Of a stretch of 7,774 bases of DNA, positions 1-5,340 are shown one piece after another; the stretch's first letter is position 1, and each line of letters opens with the position of its first letter. The DNA lies in assembly GCA_017882065.1 (NCBI GenBank), contig JADGQD010000090.1, positions 1 through 7,774 on the forward strand. The letters run 5' to 3'. This stretch comes from Anaerolineales bacterium (GTDB taxonomy: Bacteria; Chloroflexota; Anaerolineae; Anaerolineales; Villigracilaceae). A program made the position numbers and the translations under genes. The notes below the pieces were generated by a model. It saw only the letters and a program-made list of their open reading frames with translations. It had not been told where the DNA came from and searched no databases.

Positions 1-16
1 CGGGAGATGGTTTTTA

Positions 17-328
17 TTAACCGATGTGTGCCACGATCTTTTTGTGGAGCGTATCCGCGTCCAGGTCGATCACTGAAATCAATTTGTCGCGTCCGCCAAC
101 TCCAGCCACCACTTCCAAATGATTAAGCGGTACATCCAGCACTTTTGCCAGAAACTTGAGAAGCGCCACATTGGCCTTCCCTTCCACCGGCGGCGCTGTC
201 AGATGGACTTTGACCGTCCCGTCACTCAAGATATCTACAATTTCGTTCTTGCTGGCACGCGGTGTAACCCGCACCACCAAGGCTGCGCCCGTCTTGCCAT
301 TGTGCAAATGAAAAGACCTTGATCCCAT
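17..328 (-). CDS. yggU: DUF167 (YggU family) protein
   Basis: A 103-residue protein of the small DUF167/UPF0235 family, whose biochemical role is not established. The family signature is clear: the N-terminal strand ends in VRVTPRASKNE (about residues 19-29), followed by VKVHLTAPPVEGKAN (about 39-53), where the PPVEGKAN segment is the most conserved part of the family, and then a helix containing LLKFLAKVLDVP. Length is normal (about 95-105). The start is well supported: a GAGGTGA Shine-Dalgarno site lies at 332-338, and that site overlaps the TGA stop of the yggT gene, so the two are probably translationally coupled. It is the last gene of the string visible here. A DUF167 gene next to yggT and yggS is a recurrent bacterial arrangement. 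The identification is secure; the function is unknown. Confidence 0.93.
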   Translation of the reverse strand: MGSRSFHLHNGKTGAALVVRVTPRASKNEIVDILSDGTVKVHLTAPPVEGKANVALLKFLAKVLDVPLNHLEVVAGVGGRDKLISVIDLDADTLHKKIVAHIG

Positions 329-331
329 AAG

Positions 332-338
332 TCACCTC
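332..338 (-). promoter_or_regulatory. Shine-Dalgarno site of yggU overlapping the yggT stop codon
   Basis: GAGGTGA reads on the minus strand three bases before the ATG at 328. Its second and third letters from the left belong to the overlap with the yggT TGA (337-339). It fixes the yggU start and suggests that ribosomes ending on yggT reinitiate on yggU. Confidence 0.7.
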
Positions 339-597
339 AAAGAGCATAAAAAAAACTGATCAGGGCATAAAACAGGATTTCGACCAAAATGATTAATATC
401 AACGGACTCAAGTCGAACATCCCTACCAGTGGCACAATCCTGCGAATAGGCGCCAGCAACGGACGAAGGACACGGTCCAGTGCATTGCGCACCGGATGGT
501 AAGGGCTGAGAAAAAACGAAAGTATCGAATCAACAATCACCAGCAAAATGATCAGATTAGCCAGCGTGCTGATTATTTTTGCAATGATAATAATCAT
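337..597 (-). CDS. yggT: YggT/YlmG family integral membrane protein
   Basis: An 86-residue membrane protein of the YggT (YlmG, PF02325) family. Two hydrophobic segments (about residues 2-28 and 62-86) flank a conserved polar loop with the motif SPYHPVRNALDRVLRPLLAPIRRIVP, residues 31-56, in which the NP/HP-V-R and P-L-L-A-P-I-R-R elements are family hallmarks; the second helix begins with FDLSPLILIILVEIL. Homologues in bacteria and plastids are linked to cell division, envelope or nucleoid organisation, but no enzymatic activity is known. The ATG is preceded by AGAGGA (601-606), which overlaps the stop codon of yggS; the genes are seven bases apart. In Gram-positive division clusters the same gene (ylmG) follows sepF; here it directly follows yggS. 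Confidence 0.93.
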   Translation of the reverse strand: MIIIIAKIISTLANLIILLVIVDSILSFFLSPYHPVRNALDRVLRPLLAPIRRIVPLVGMFDLSPLILIILVEILFYALISFFYAL

Positions 598-604
598 AAA
601 TCCT

Positions 605-1330
605 CTATACCGGGCGCGGCCCTAAAATTGCCTGGCCCACTCGCACATAGGTTGCTCCTTCCTCTATGGCAGCAATAAAGTCCGCACTGGTTCCCATCGA
701 AAGTTCTGTCCAATCGGTCTGAGGAAAGTGCTCCCTCATAAAAACCTGCAGCCGGCGCAATTGCTGGAAGTAGGGGCGCGTTTGCTCTGGATCGTCGAAG
801 AAGGGCGGCATGGTCATAAGTCCGCGCAAGCGCAGACGGGGAAAGGCCATAATTTGTTCGAACGCAGGCTCCAGGTCAGGCCAGTGTCGCTCATCCCAGG
901 CTGGAAAGCCAAATTTGCTCTCCTCGCCGCTGATGTTGACCTCCAACAGCACAGGCAGTGTCAGACCTGACTCATCACAGTACCGGTCCAGCCGCCCGGC
1001 AAGTTTGACGCTGTCGAGCGAATGCAGCATGGAAAAGTGCCCGGCCACCAAATCGGCCTTACGACTCTGAACATGGCCTATCATGTGCCATTCTACCGCA
1101 GATTCCGGGAGAGCGGAGATTTTGGCGACAGCTTCCCCGGCATAATTTTCGCCCAAAATGGACACCCCGGCCATAATCGCCGCCCGGACCACTTCAAGAG
1201 GCTGAGACTTGGATACGACCACCAGGTGTACAGTCTCCGCTTTACGCCCGGAACGGGCAGTTGCTTCGGAAATCTGACCGAGCACACGCTGATAACGTTC
1301 ACGAATAGTCGAGATCAGGGCTTCATCCAT
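605..1330 (-). CDS. yggS: YggS/YlmE-type pyridoxal phosphate homeostasis protein
   Basis: A 241-residue PLP-binding protein (PLPBP/COG0325 family), a single alanine-racemase-like TIM barrel that binds pyridoxal 5'-phosphate and buffers vitamin B6 and amino-acid metabolism rather than catalysing a known reaction. Visible family motifs are VVVSK with the Schiff-base lysine K41, GENY at 60-63, WHMIGHVQSRK at 81-91, SMGTSADF at 211-218 and VRVGQAILGPR at 229-239; the last two form the phosphate-binding end of the barrel. An upstream in-frame ATG at 1447 would give 280 residues, but the extra 39 residues overlap pgeF and do not resemble the family, so I place the start at 1330, seven bases after the pgeF stop. 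There is no clear Shine-Dalgarno site before this ATG; instead a perfect extended -10 sequence sits six bases upstream. GTSAD replaces the commoner GMSxD. Confidence 0.94.
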   Translation of the reverse strand: MDEALISTIRERYQRVLGQISEATARSGRKAETVHLVVVSKSQPLEVVRAAIMAGVSILGENYAGEAVAKISALPESAVEWHMIGHVQSRKADLVAGHFSMLHSLDSVKLAGRLDRYCDESGLTLPVLLEVNISGEESKFGFPAWDERHWPDLEPAFEQIMAFPRLRLRGLMTMPPFFDDPEQTRPYFQQLRRLQVFMREHFPQTDWTELSMGTSADFIAAIEEGATYVRVGQAILGPRPV

Positions 1331-1336
1331 GATTAG

Positions 1337-1345
1337 ATTATACCA
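1337..1345 (-). promoter_or_regulatory. Possible extended -10 promoter for yggS
   Basis: The minus strand reads TGGTATAAT, a full match to the extended -10 pattern TGnTATAAT, overlapping the stop of pgeF. It is followed by six bases and then the yggS ATG, so a transcript starting at the usual distance would begin at or next to the start codon. No convincing -35 hexamer is present. A short perfect inverted repeat lies immediately upstream (1347-1359). Chance occurrence within coding sequence is quite possible. Confidence 0.35.
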
Positions 1346-2117
1346 ATGCAATGATTGCACCAAATCGGCCAGTGCATCCCTTTTCAGCGCGGTGCGAATA
1401 CCAGTCCTCTGTATGACAGGCGGTACAAACTCCGGCCACTTCAACATGACGCACCCCCACCTGTTCGAGGAGCAGGCGATTGGCGGCCCATAGATCGAAT
1501 TTTATGGGACCAGCGCTCGCCGAGAGTAAACTCGAAGCATCGCTCCCAAAAGCTTGCTGCACCTGAATGACTACGTCCGGGCCGACTTCGTAATGGTCCG
1601 GGCCAATGGATGGGCCAATTGCTGCCTGGATATCGTTCGGGCTTGAACCGTAGTGTTTCTGCATCGCTTCCACTGCAAAACAGACTGTGCCGCGCACCGT
1701 GCCCATCCAGCCGGCGTGGGCAATGCCCGCCACCTTGCGAACAGGATCATGAAGCATGATCGGCACGCAATCCGCGAAGCGCATCATCAGTGTAAGGCCC
1801 GGTCTGTCCGTCAGGATGGCATCCGCCTGCATATGAGGTGACTCCGGGGAACGCGGGGCTTCAGCAATAACCACCTCAACTCCATGCACCTGCCAGACAT
1901 CAAAAACAGAAGCCGGGTCACGCTCCAAAGCTGCCAGCGCGAGTCGACTGTTTTCGCGCACCCGCTCCAGGTCATCGCCGACCGTGCTGCCCAGGTTGAG
2001 CGCCGCCCAGGGGTCTGGGCTGACACCTCCCCGCCGGGTAAATATGGCGTGGAGTAAGGTCTGGTTAAACAGTCCGAACTGGTAATAACGGATTTCGCCG
2101 TTTGACTGAAAAGGCAT
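1338..2117 (-). CDS. pgeF: PgeF/YfiH (YlmD) laccase-domain protein, peptidoglycan editing factor
   Basis: A 259-residue member of the Cu-oxidase_4 family (YfiH/YlmD/PgeF). Characterised members are described as multicopper-type polyphenol oxidases, as purine nucleoside phosphorylases/adenosine deaminases, and in E. coli as a factor that prevents wrong amino acids from staying in muropeptides. The three metal or catalytic ligands are visible: H78 in WQVHG, C117 in ADCVP and H134 in HAGWMGT. The N-terminus has the usual LLHAIFTRRGGVS segment (residues 21-33), and the C-terminus ends with CTACHTEDWYSHRAEKG and GRFGAI, both family typical. The start codon lies eight bases after the stop of the DUF2085 gene, with no strong Shine-Dalgarno site, so coupling is likely. 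Its place directly before yggS matches the ylmD-ylmE order of Gram-positive division clusters. Confidence 0.95.
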   Translation of the reverse strand: MPFQSNGEIRYYQFGLFNQTLLHAIFTRRGGVSPDPWAALNLGSTVGDDLERVRENSRLALAALERDPASVFDVWQVHGVEVVIAEAPRSPESPHMQADAILTDRPGLTLMMRFADCVPIMLHDPVRKVAGIAHAGWMGTVRGTVCFAVEAMQKHYGSSPNDIQAAIGPSIGPDHYEVGPDVVIQVQQAFGSDASSLLSASAGPIKFDLWAANRLLLEQVGVRHVEVAGVCTACHTEDWYSHRAEKGCTGRFGAIIALV

Positions 2118-2125
2118 ACGAAAGT

Positions 2126-3121
2126 TTATTTCTTGAGAACGGCGAACTTCTTGGCCAGCAAACGGCGTGTATCGGCCATGCTCTCTTCGATGAGCGGGAA
2201 CATGAACCAGGCAGTGGTAAGACCAAACAGGAAACCGGTCAGCGTGCGCAGGAGCGGGGTGCTCTCACGATAAGGCAGGATGGATTGGATAAACGTGCTG
2301 GGAATCTGGCTGAATAACTGCGAGAAGCCATCCAAGCCAATCGGCCCCAGTCCGACCAGCACCCAGATGAGCCAGTGCAATTTCGGCAGCTTCCTCCCGG
2401 TGAGGGCATAGACCACACCAAATAAAGCCATCGCGCCCCAGATTGCAACGTCCCGCTCGCACAGGGCAATCTTATAGCCGAGCAGTGAATTTCCTTCGTA
2501 AACCCGCGCCTGAAGCCGGCTGGGATCGGTCAAGTCGGTGATACCGCTGACCTGTTCGAAAGTCAGTACACCGGGTATTTTCGCTGCGGCGTGGGGATAA
2601 TAAGCCTGTTCACCAAACAAGAAAAACGAGCGGAAAGCCCACTGATGGCAAAGTGGTCTATAGATTTTGTAAATCATCTCGGCCGGTGTGTTCCAGCCCG
2701 CCTCCTTGAAAATCGGCGCCAGGAATGGGATCCCTATGTACAGGATCAGGAACAAATTGAAAATAGCTAGGTAGTGTTTCGATATCCAGTAAGAGATTTT
2801 GTCTGCTTTGCTTATTGTCTGAGTGCGCGAGGTGTTCACCTGGAATGTTTTGTCGTTGATACTTTCCAATTGCGACCGGCGGTCAGCGGCTGCACCGAGA
2901 GTCATCTTTAATTCCTGGCGTGAAAAAGGTGCTTTTAGCCGGAACGGCCCCGCCTCCACGACCGGGATTTCCAGGGCGAAAGTGTCCCGCATAGAAGGAT
3001 CGGAGTCAATATCGAGAATCGCCAGTTGATGCGGGATCTCCTCCTGCAAGGCCTTCAAATCTTCTTCGGCCTGCTTACAGAGTTCACAACCAGCGCGGGT
3101 ATACAACGTGACTGTAATCAT
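2126..3121 (-). CDS. Glutaredoxin-like domain fused to DUF2085 membrane domain
   Basis: A 331-residue two-domain protein. Residues 1-78 are a glutaredoxin-like/DUF836 thioredoxin fold: a first strand (ITVTLYT), the redox pair C12-E-L-C15 and a cis-proline candidate at P53 in EIPVV. A polar linker (about 79-112) leads to a membrane domain with about four hydrophobic segments (roughly 116-137, 225-241, 248-267, 293-312). This matches DUF2085: C158-H-Q, RSFFLFGEQ at 164-172, GYKIALCERDVAIWGA at 215-230 with C221, and GPIGLDGFSQL at 259-269. DUF2085 has no known biochemical role; the conserved cysteines suggest thiol or metal chemistry, which the attached glutaredoxin could serve in the cytoplasm (inference). 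The ATG overlaps the stop of the tlpA remnant in an ATGA, and ccdA lies just beyond, supporting a redox role. Confidence 0.88.
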   Translation of the reverse strand: MITVTLYTRAGCELCKQAEEDLKALQEEIPHQLAILDIDSDPSMRDTFALEIPVVEAGPFRLKAPFSRQELKMTLGAAADRRSQLESINDKTFQVNTSRTQTISKADKISYWISKHYLAIFNLFLILYIGIPFLAPIFKEAGWNTPAEMIYKIYRPLCHQWAFRSFFLFGEQAYYPHAAAKIPGVLTFEQVSGITDLTDPSRLQARVYEGNSLLGYKIALCERDVAIWGAMALFGVVYALTGRKLPKLHWLIWVLVGLGPIGLDGFSQLFSQIPSTFIQSILPYRESTPLLRTLTGFLFGLTTAWFMFPLIEESMADTRRLLAKKFAVLKK

Positions 3122-3237
3122 TTGTTTATGCCTATCATGGAAAGATTTTGGTCGAGGACGTCTGCGCCCATGGAGTAATCAACGATGGCGCGGATAACCC
3201 CACTCGCATCAATAAAATAACTGGTCGGATAAACCAT
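3118..3237 (-). pseudogene. C-terminal remnant of a TlpA/ResA-type thioredoxin gene
   Basis: A 39-codon open frame reads MVYPTSYFIDASGVIRAIV and continues through YSMGADVLDQNLSMIGINK to a TGA. This looks like the C-terminal third of a TlpA/ResA/AhpC-TSA thioredoxin: the cis-proline region (YPTS), the following FIDxxGxIR strand pair, and the last helix. The CxxC active site and the whole N-terminal half are absent. An in-frame TGA lies 12 bases upstream of the ATG, and the ccdA stop is only 15 bases before it, so the missing part is not hidden in another frame. The TGA overlaps the ATG of the glutaredoxin-DUF2085 gene (ATGA), an intact-looking coupling junction. I read it as the leftover of an internal deletion in a former ccdA-tlpA-DUF2085 order. 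It may still be translated as a coupling leader, but it cannot be an active thioredoxin. Confidence 0.72.
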
Positions 3238-3252
3238 AGTTATTATTCACTC

Positions 3253-3972
3253 TTATAGGCCGAAATTAATCAGGGGGATGTAATTAGCCAACACGTTGAA
3301 CGAGCCCAAAAAGAGCAGGATGCCGACCACAATCAGGAGTACCCCCATGATAATTTCGACCACACGCATTACTTTACTGTAGCGGCGTAGAAGAGTGCTC
3401 ACCCAACCAATCCCCAAGGCAGCCAGCAGGAATGGAATTGCCAACCCGGCAGAATAAGCAACTCCCAAGGTTGTCCCCTTGACGATCGAGCCGCCATTCA
3501 CAGAGAAGGTCATGATCCAACCCAATACCGGTCCAATACACGGCGACCAGCCGGCTGAGAAGAAAATGCCCATCAAGACCGATGAGAGGTAACCCCAGCG
3601 GCGATCCACCTGGGAGTGGACACGCACGTCATATTCCAAAAAAGGGATGCGGAAAACGCCAATCATGTGCAAGCCAAAAATAACGATAACGAACCCGCCT
3701 ATTTTGGCCAGCCAGGTGCGCACATCATAGAGCAATAGTCCAAGTGCCGAGGCAAGGATATTGAACAGAATAAAGACCAGACTGAAACCAAGCACGAATG
3801 CCAGGCCGTGCGTAAAAGTCACCCAACGGTTCTTACCGGACGATTCGCCACCGGCAGCGCGCCCGCCCAAATATCCGATATAGGCAGGTACGAGCGACAA
3901 GACACACGGGGAAAGAAAAGAAGCCAGACCTGCCAGAAATGCAAGGCCGATCGTCACATTGAAATTATTCAT
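3253..3972 (-). CDS. ccdA: CcdA-type cytochrome c biogenesis / thiol electron-transfer membrane protein
   Basis: A 239-residue polytopic membrane protein of the CcdA/DsbD transmembrane family, which carries reducing equivalents from cytoplasmic thioredoxin across the membrane to extracytoplasmic thiol proteins such as TlpA or ResA. Both redox cysteines are present in their motifs: C23 in FLSPCVLSLVPAYIGYLGG (residues 19-37) and C145 in SAGWSPCIGPVLG (139-151). About six hydrophobic helices are visible (near residues 6-34, 54-80, 88-107, 128-152, 164-190, 203-224), the expected number. Length is typical. The start follows a GGTGAT-containing Shine-Dalgarno region, and only 15 bases separate it from the stop of the L,D-transpeptidase, so they are very likely one operon. 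The usual extracytoplasmic acceptor encoded next to it is reduced to a remnant here, so its partner must be elsewhere or different. Confidence 0.95.
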   Translation of the reverse strand: MNNFNVTIGLAFLAGLASFLSPCVLSLVPAYIGYLGGRAAGGESSGKNRWVTFTHGLAFVLGFSLVFILFNILASALGLLLYDVRTWLAKIGGFVIVIFGLHMIGVFRIPFLEYDVRVHSQVDRRWGYLSSVLMGIFFSAGWSPCIGPVLGWIMTFSVNGGSIVKGTTLGVAYSAGLAIPFLLAALGIGWVSTLLRRYSKVMRVVEIIMGVLLIVVGILLFLGSFNVLANYIPLINFGL

Positions 3973-3987
3973 TTTACATCATCACCA

Positions 3988-5133
3988 TTAAAAAGTATCT
4001 TCTACAAACACGTGTGTGCTGCCCGTCCAGCCGCTCCAGGTGATTTCTCCAGTATCCAGCCCGACCTCAGGCTGCGACCAGCGGAAGATCCATTTCGCAT
4101 CCTCCGGTTTACAGTTAACACAACCATGCGAACGCACTGTGCCGAAATCGTTATGCGAAGTCGCCCCATGGACAGCCACACCATCGCCGGAGAAAAGTGT
4201 GGTCCAAGAAATCCCCGGAAGGTCATAGCTGGAAGCCACCGTATTGGCTGCCATGCGAACGGATATCAACTTCCGCCAGACGGGATGTTCACCCAGAGGT
4301 GTCGAGTCTTCCTGCATGCCCGTTGAGACGCGGCAAAAATAGACTTCCCGGTCGCCTTCTTTGCACGTTAAAGTCTGGTAATTCAAGTTCACAATGACCT
4401 TCTTGGTAGCAGGATCTACCTCCGGGTTGATCGGCGAGACGTCCTCCTCGGTCAAAGGGCGAAAAGCCGCCCCATCTGCCCAGAAGAGGTCGCCGGGATT
4501 TCCATAACGCTCATTTACATGGTATTGGATCGTACCTGTATCCGTCGTCCGGATCTGGTCAATCCACATGACTTGGGAATAGTACAGACGTGCCTGCAAA
4601 CTATAGGCGATATGGTCACGCATCCAGCCAGAGACCGGAGCGGGGTTTTCCATATAAAGGTCTACATAAGGGACCGTTACTTCGGCCCAGAAGCCAGCCT
4701 GGTCTTCAGGCAATGCCGACAGGGGCGCATTGGGAAGGTTTCCGCATGGCTGGAGATAGGAGGAATAGATGTACCCCTCGGGCGTCTCCACCCACCGTTG
4801 GTTGGGGAGATTAAGATCAATATTTTCGGCGCTGACTTCTTTCAACCAGGGAAAAACTTCGTCACGCTGAGCATCGCGTACCTTCGTGCCGCCAACATCG
4901 GGACGCGCCATGATCGGGATCGTGCCGCCCCATTGCATACTTGTATCGGCTGTGCAATTGCGTCCGAGTAAATCGGCCTGAGGAAAATCAGGCAACAGAA
5001 CAGCACGGCTTATTTGGTGTAACCCCACCAGCCGGGATGTCAGGGGACGCAATGCCATAGCGCCCAGGCCGAGGCCAGCCACCTTCAGAAAATCACGGCG
5101 GGAAACAGAAACAGGTCGGTTGGATGAAGTCAT
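3988..5133 (-). CDS. Tat-secreted L,D-transpeptidase (YkuD/ErfK domain)
   Basis: A 381-residue exported protein. The N-terminus is a twin-arginine signal: SRRDFLK at 11-17 followed by a hydrophobic stretch (VAGLGLGAMAL). Residues about 60-135 resemble an SH3-like wall-binding module ending in RWVETPEGYIYSSYLQP. The C-terminal part (about 240-350) is a YkuD L,D-transpeptidase domain with H322 in VHGATSHNDFG and the catalytic motif S335-H-G-C338-V-N. Such enzymes form 3-3 peptidoglycan cross-links or attach proteins to the wall. The catalytic cysteine is part of CVNC (C338/C341), and four further cysteines (C60, C130, C257, C267) are present. I chose the ATG at 5133; a TTG at 5169 would add 12 residues before the signal and overlaps a -35-like TTGACT. 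The gene leads directly into ccdA. Confidence 0.9.
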   Translation of the reverse strand: MTSSNRPVSVSRRDFLKVAGLGLGAMALRPLTSRLVGLHQISRAVLLPDFPQADLLGRNCTADTSMQWGGTIPIMARPDVGGTKVRDAQRDEVFPWLKEVSAENIDLNLPNQRWVETPEGYIYSSYLQPCGNLPNAPLSALPEDQAGFWAEVTVPYVDLYMENPAPVSGWMRDHIAYSLQARLYYSQVMWIDQIRTTDTGTIQYHVNERYGNPGDLFWADGAAFRPLTEEDVSPINPEVDPATKKVIVNLNYQTLTCKEGDREVYFCRVSTGMQEDSTPLGEHPVWRKLISVRMAANTVASSYDLPGISWTTLFSGDGVAVHGATSHNDFGTVRSHGCVNCKPEDAKWIFRWSQPEVGLDTGEITWSGWTGSTHVFVEDTF

Positions 5134-5140
5134 GCGGCCA

Positions 5141-5169
5141 AGGATAACCGTAAACGGAAAGGAAGTCAA
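5141..5169 (-). promoter_or_regulatory. Possible sigma-70 type promoter of the L,D-transpeptidase operon
   Basis: On the minus strand TTGACT (5164-5169, five of six matches to -35) is followed after exactly 17 bases by TATCCT (5141-5146, four of six matches to -10). The ATG at 5133 starts seven bases after the -10 box, so the transcript would begin at or beside the start codon. No Shine-Dalgarno site precedes that ATG, which fits a leaderless start. The -10 match is mediocre. Confidence 0.4.
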
Positions 5170-5236
5170 CTGGAACCTTAAACACGGCTTAAAAGAAGCG
5201 GGCCTTAGGGAAATCCCGTGATAGAGGAAATGCTAT

Positions 5237-5255
5237 GGGGATGTTCCCCTTTTTT
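5237..5255 (+). terminator. Short hairpin followed by T6, terminator-like on the plus strand
   Basis: GGGGA-TGT-TCCCC followed by TTTTTT forms a five-pair GC-rich hairpin with a T tract when read on the plus strand. No plus-strand gene is present to be terminated; it could stop antisense transcription or be chance. It sits in the 207-base space between the L,D-transpeptidase and the lipoprotein gene, which otherwise holds the lipoprotein terminator and the promoter candidate above. Confidence 0.3.
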
Positions 5256-5277
5256 ACCCCATCACCACGGCGATTCC

Positions 5278-5325
5278 AAAATAATATACATTCCCGCCGC
5301 CCGGATTCGGGCGACGGGAATGTAT
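5278..5325 (-). terminator. Intrinsic terminator of the FxLYD lipoprotein gene
   Basis: Positions 5286-5303 pair with 5308-5325 around a four-base loop, an 18-pair stem. The single imperfection (5297/5314) is a G-U pair in RNA made from the minus strand but a C-A mismatch in RNA made from the plus strand. The stem is followed on the minus strand by ATTATTTT. It begins 15 bases after the lipoprotein stop codon. Confidence 0.85.
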
Positions 5326-5340
5326 TTGGTTCAGCAATAA

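Noticed and set aside
1331..1447. A 39-residue N-terminal extension of yggS from the ATG at 1447.
   Set aside because: It lies wholly inside the 3' end of pgeF in another frame, has no family similarity, and the protein from 1330 already has full family length.
3241..3252. The tlpA remnant as a frameshifted complete gene.
   Set aside because: Only 15 bases separate it from the ccdA stop, and ccdA is itself intact, so the missing part is deleted rather than shifted out of frame.
3808..4326. A 172-codon plus-strand open frame.
   Set aside because: It runs antisense across the ccdA and L,D-transpeptidase genes, both with clear catalytic motifs, and its translation has no recognisable features.
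4519..4971. A 150-codon plus-strand open frame.
   Set aside because: It is antisense to the middle of the L,D-transpeptidase gene, with low-plausibility composition and no initiation signal seen.
5134..5169. A TTG start at 5169 giving a 393-residue L,D-transpeptidase.
   Set aside because: It adds 12 residues before an already complete Tat signal, uses a rare start, and overlaps the -35-like TTGACT; not fully excluded.
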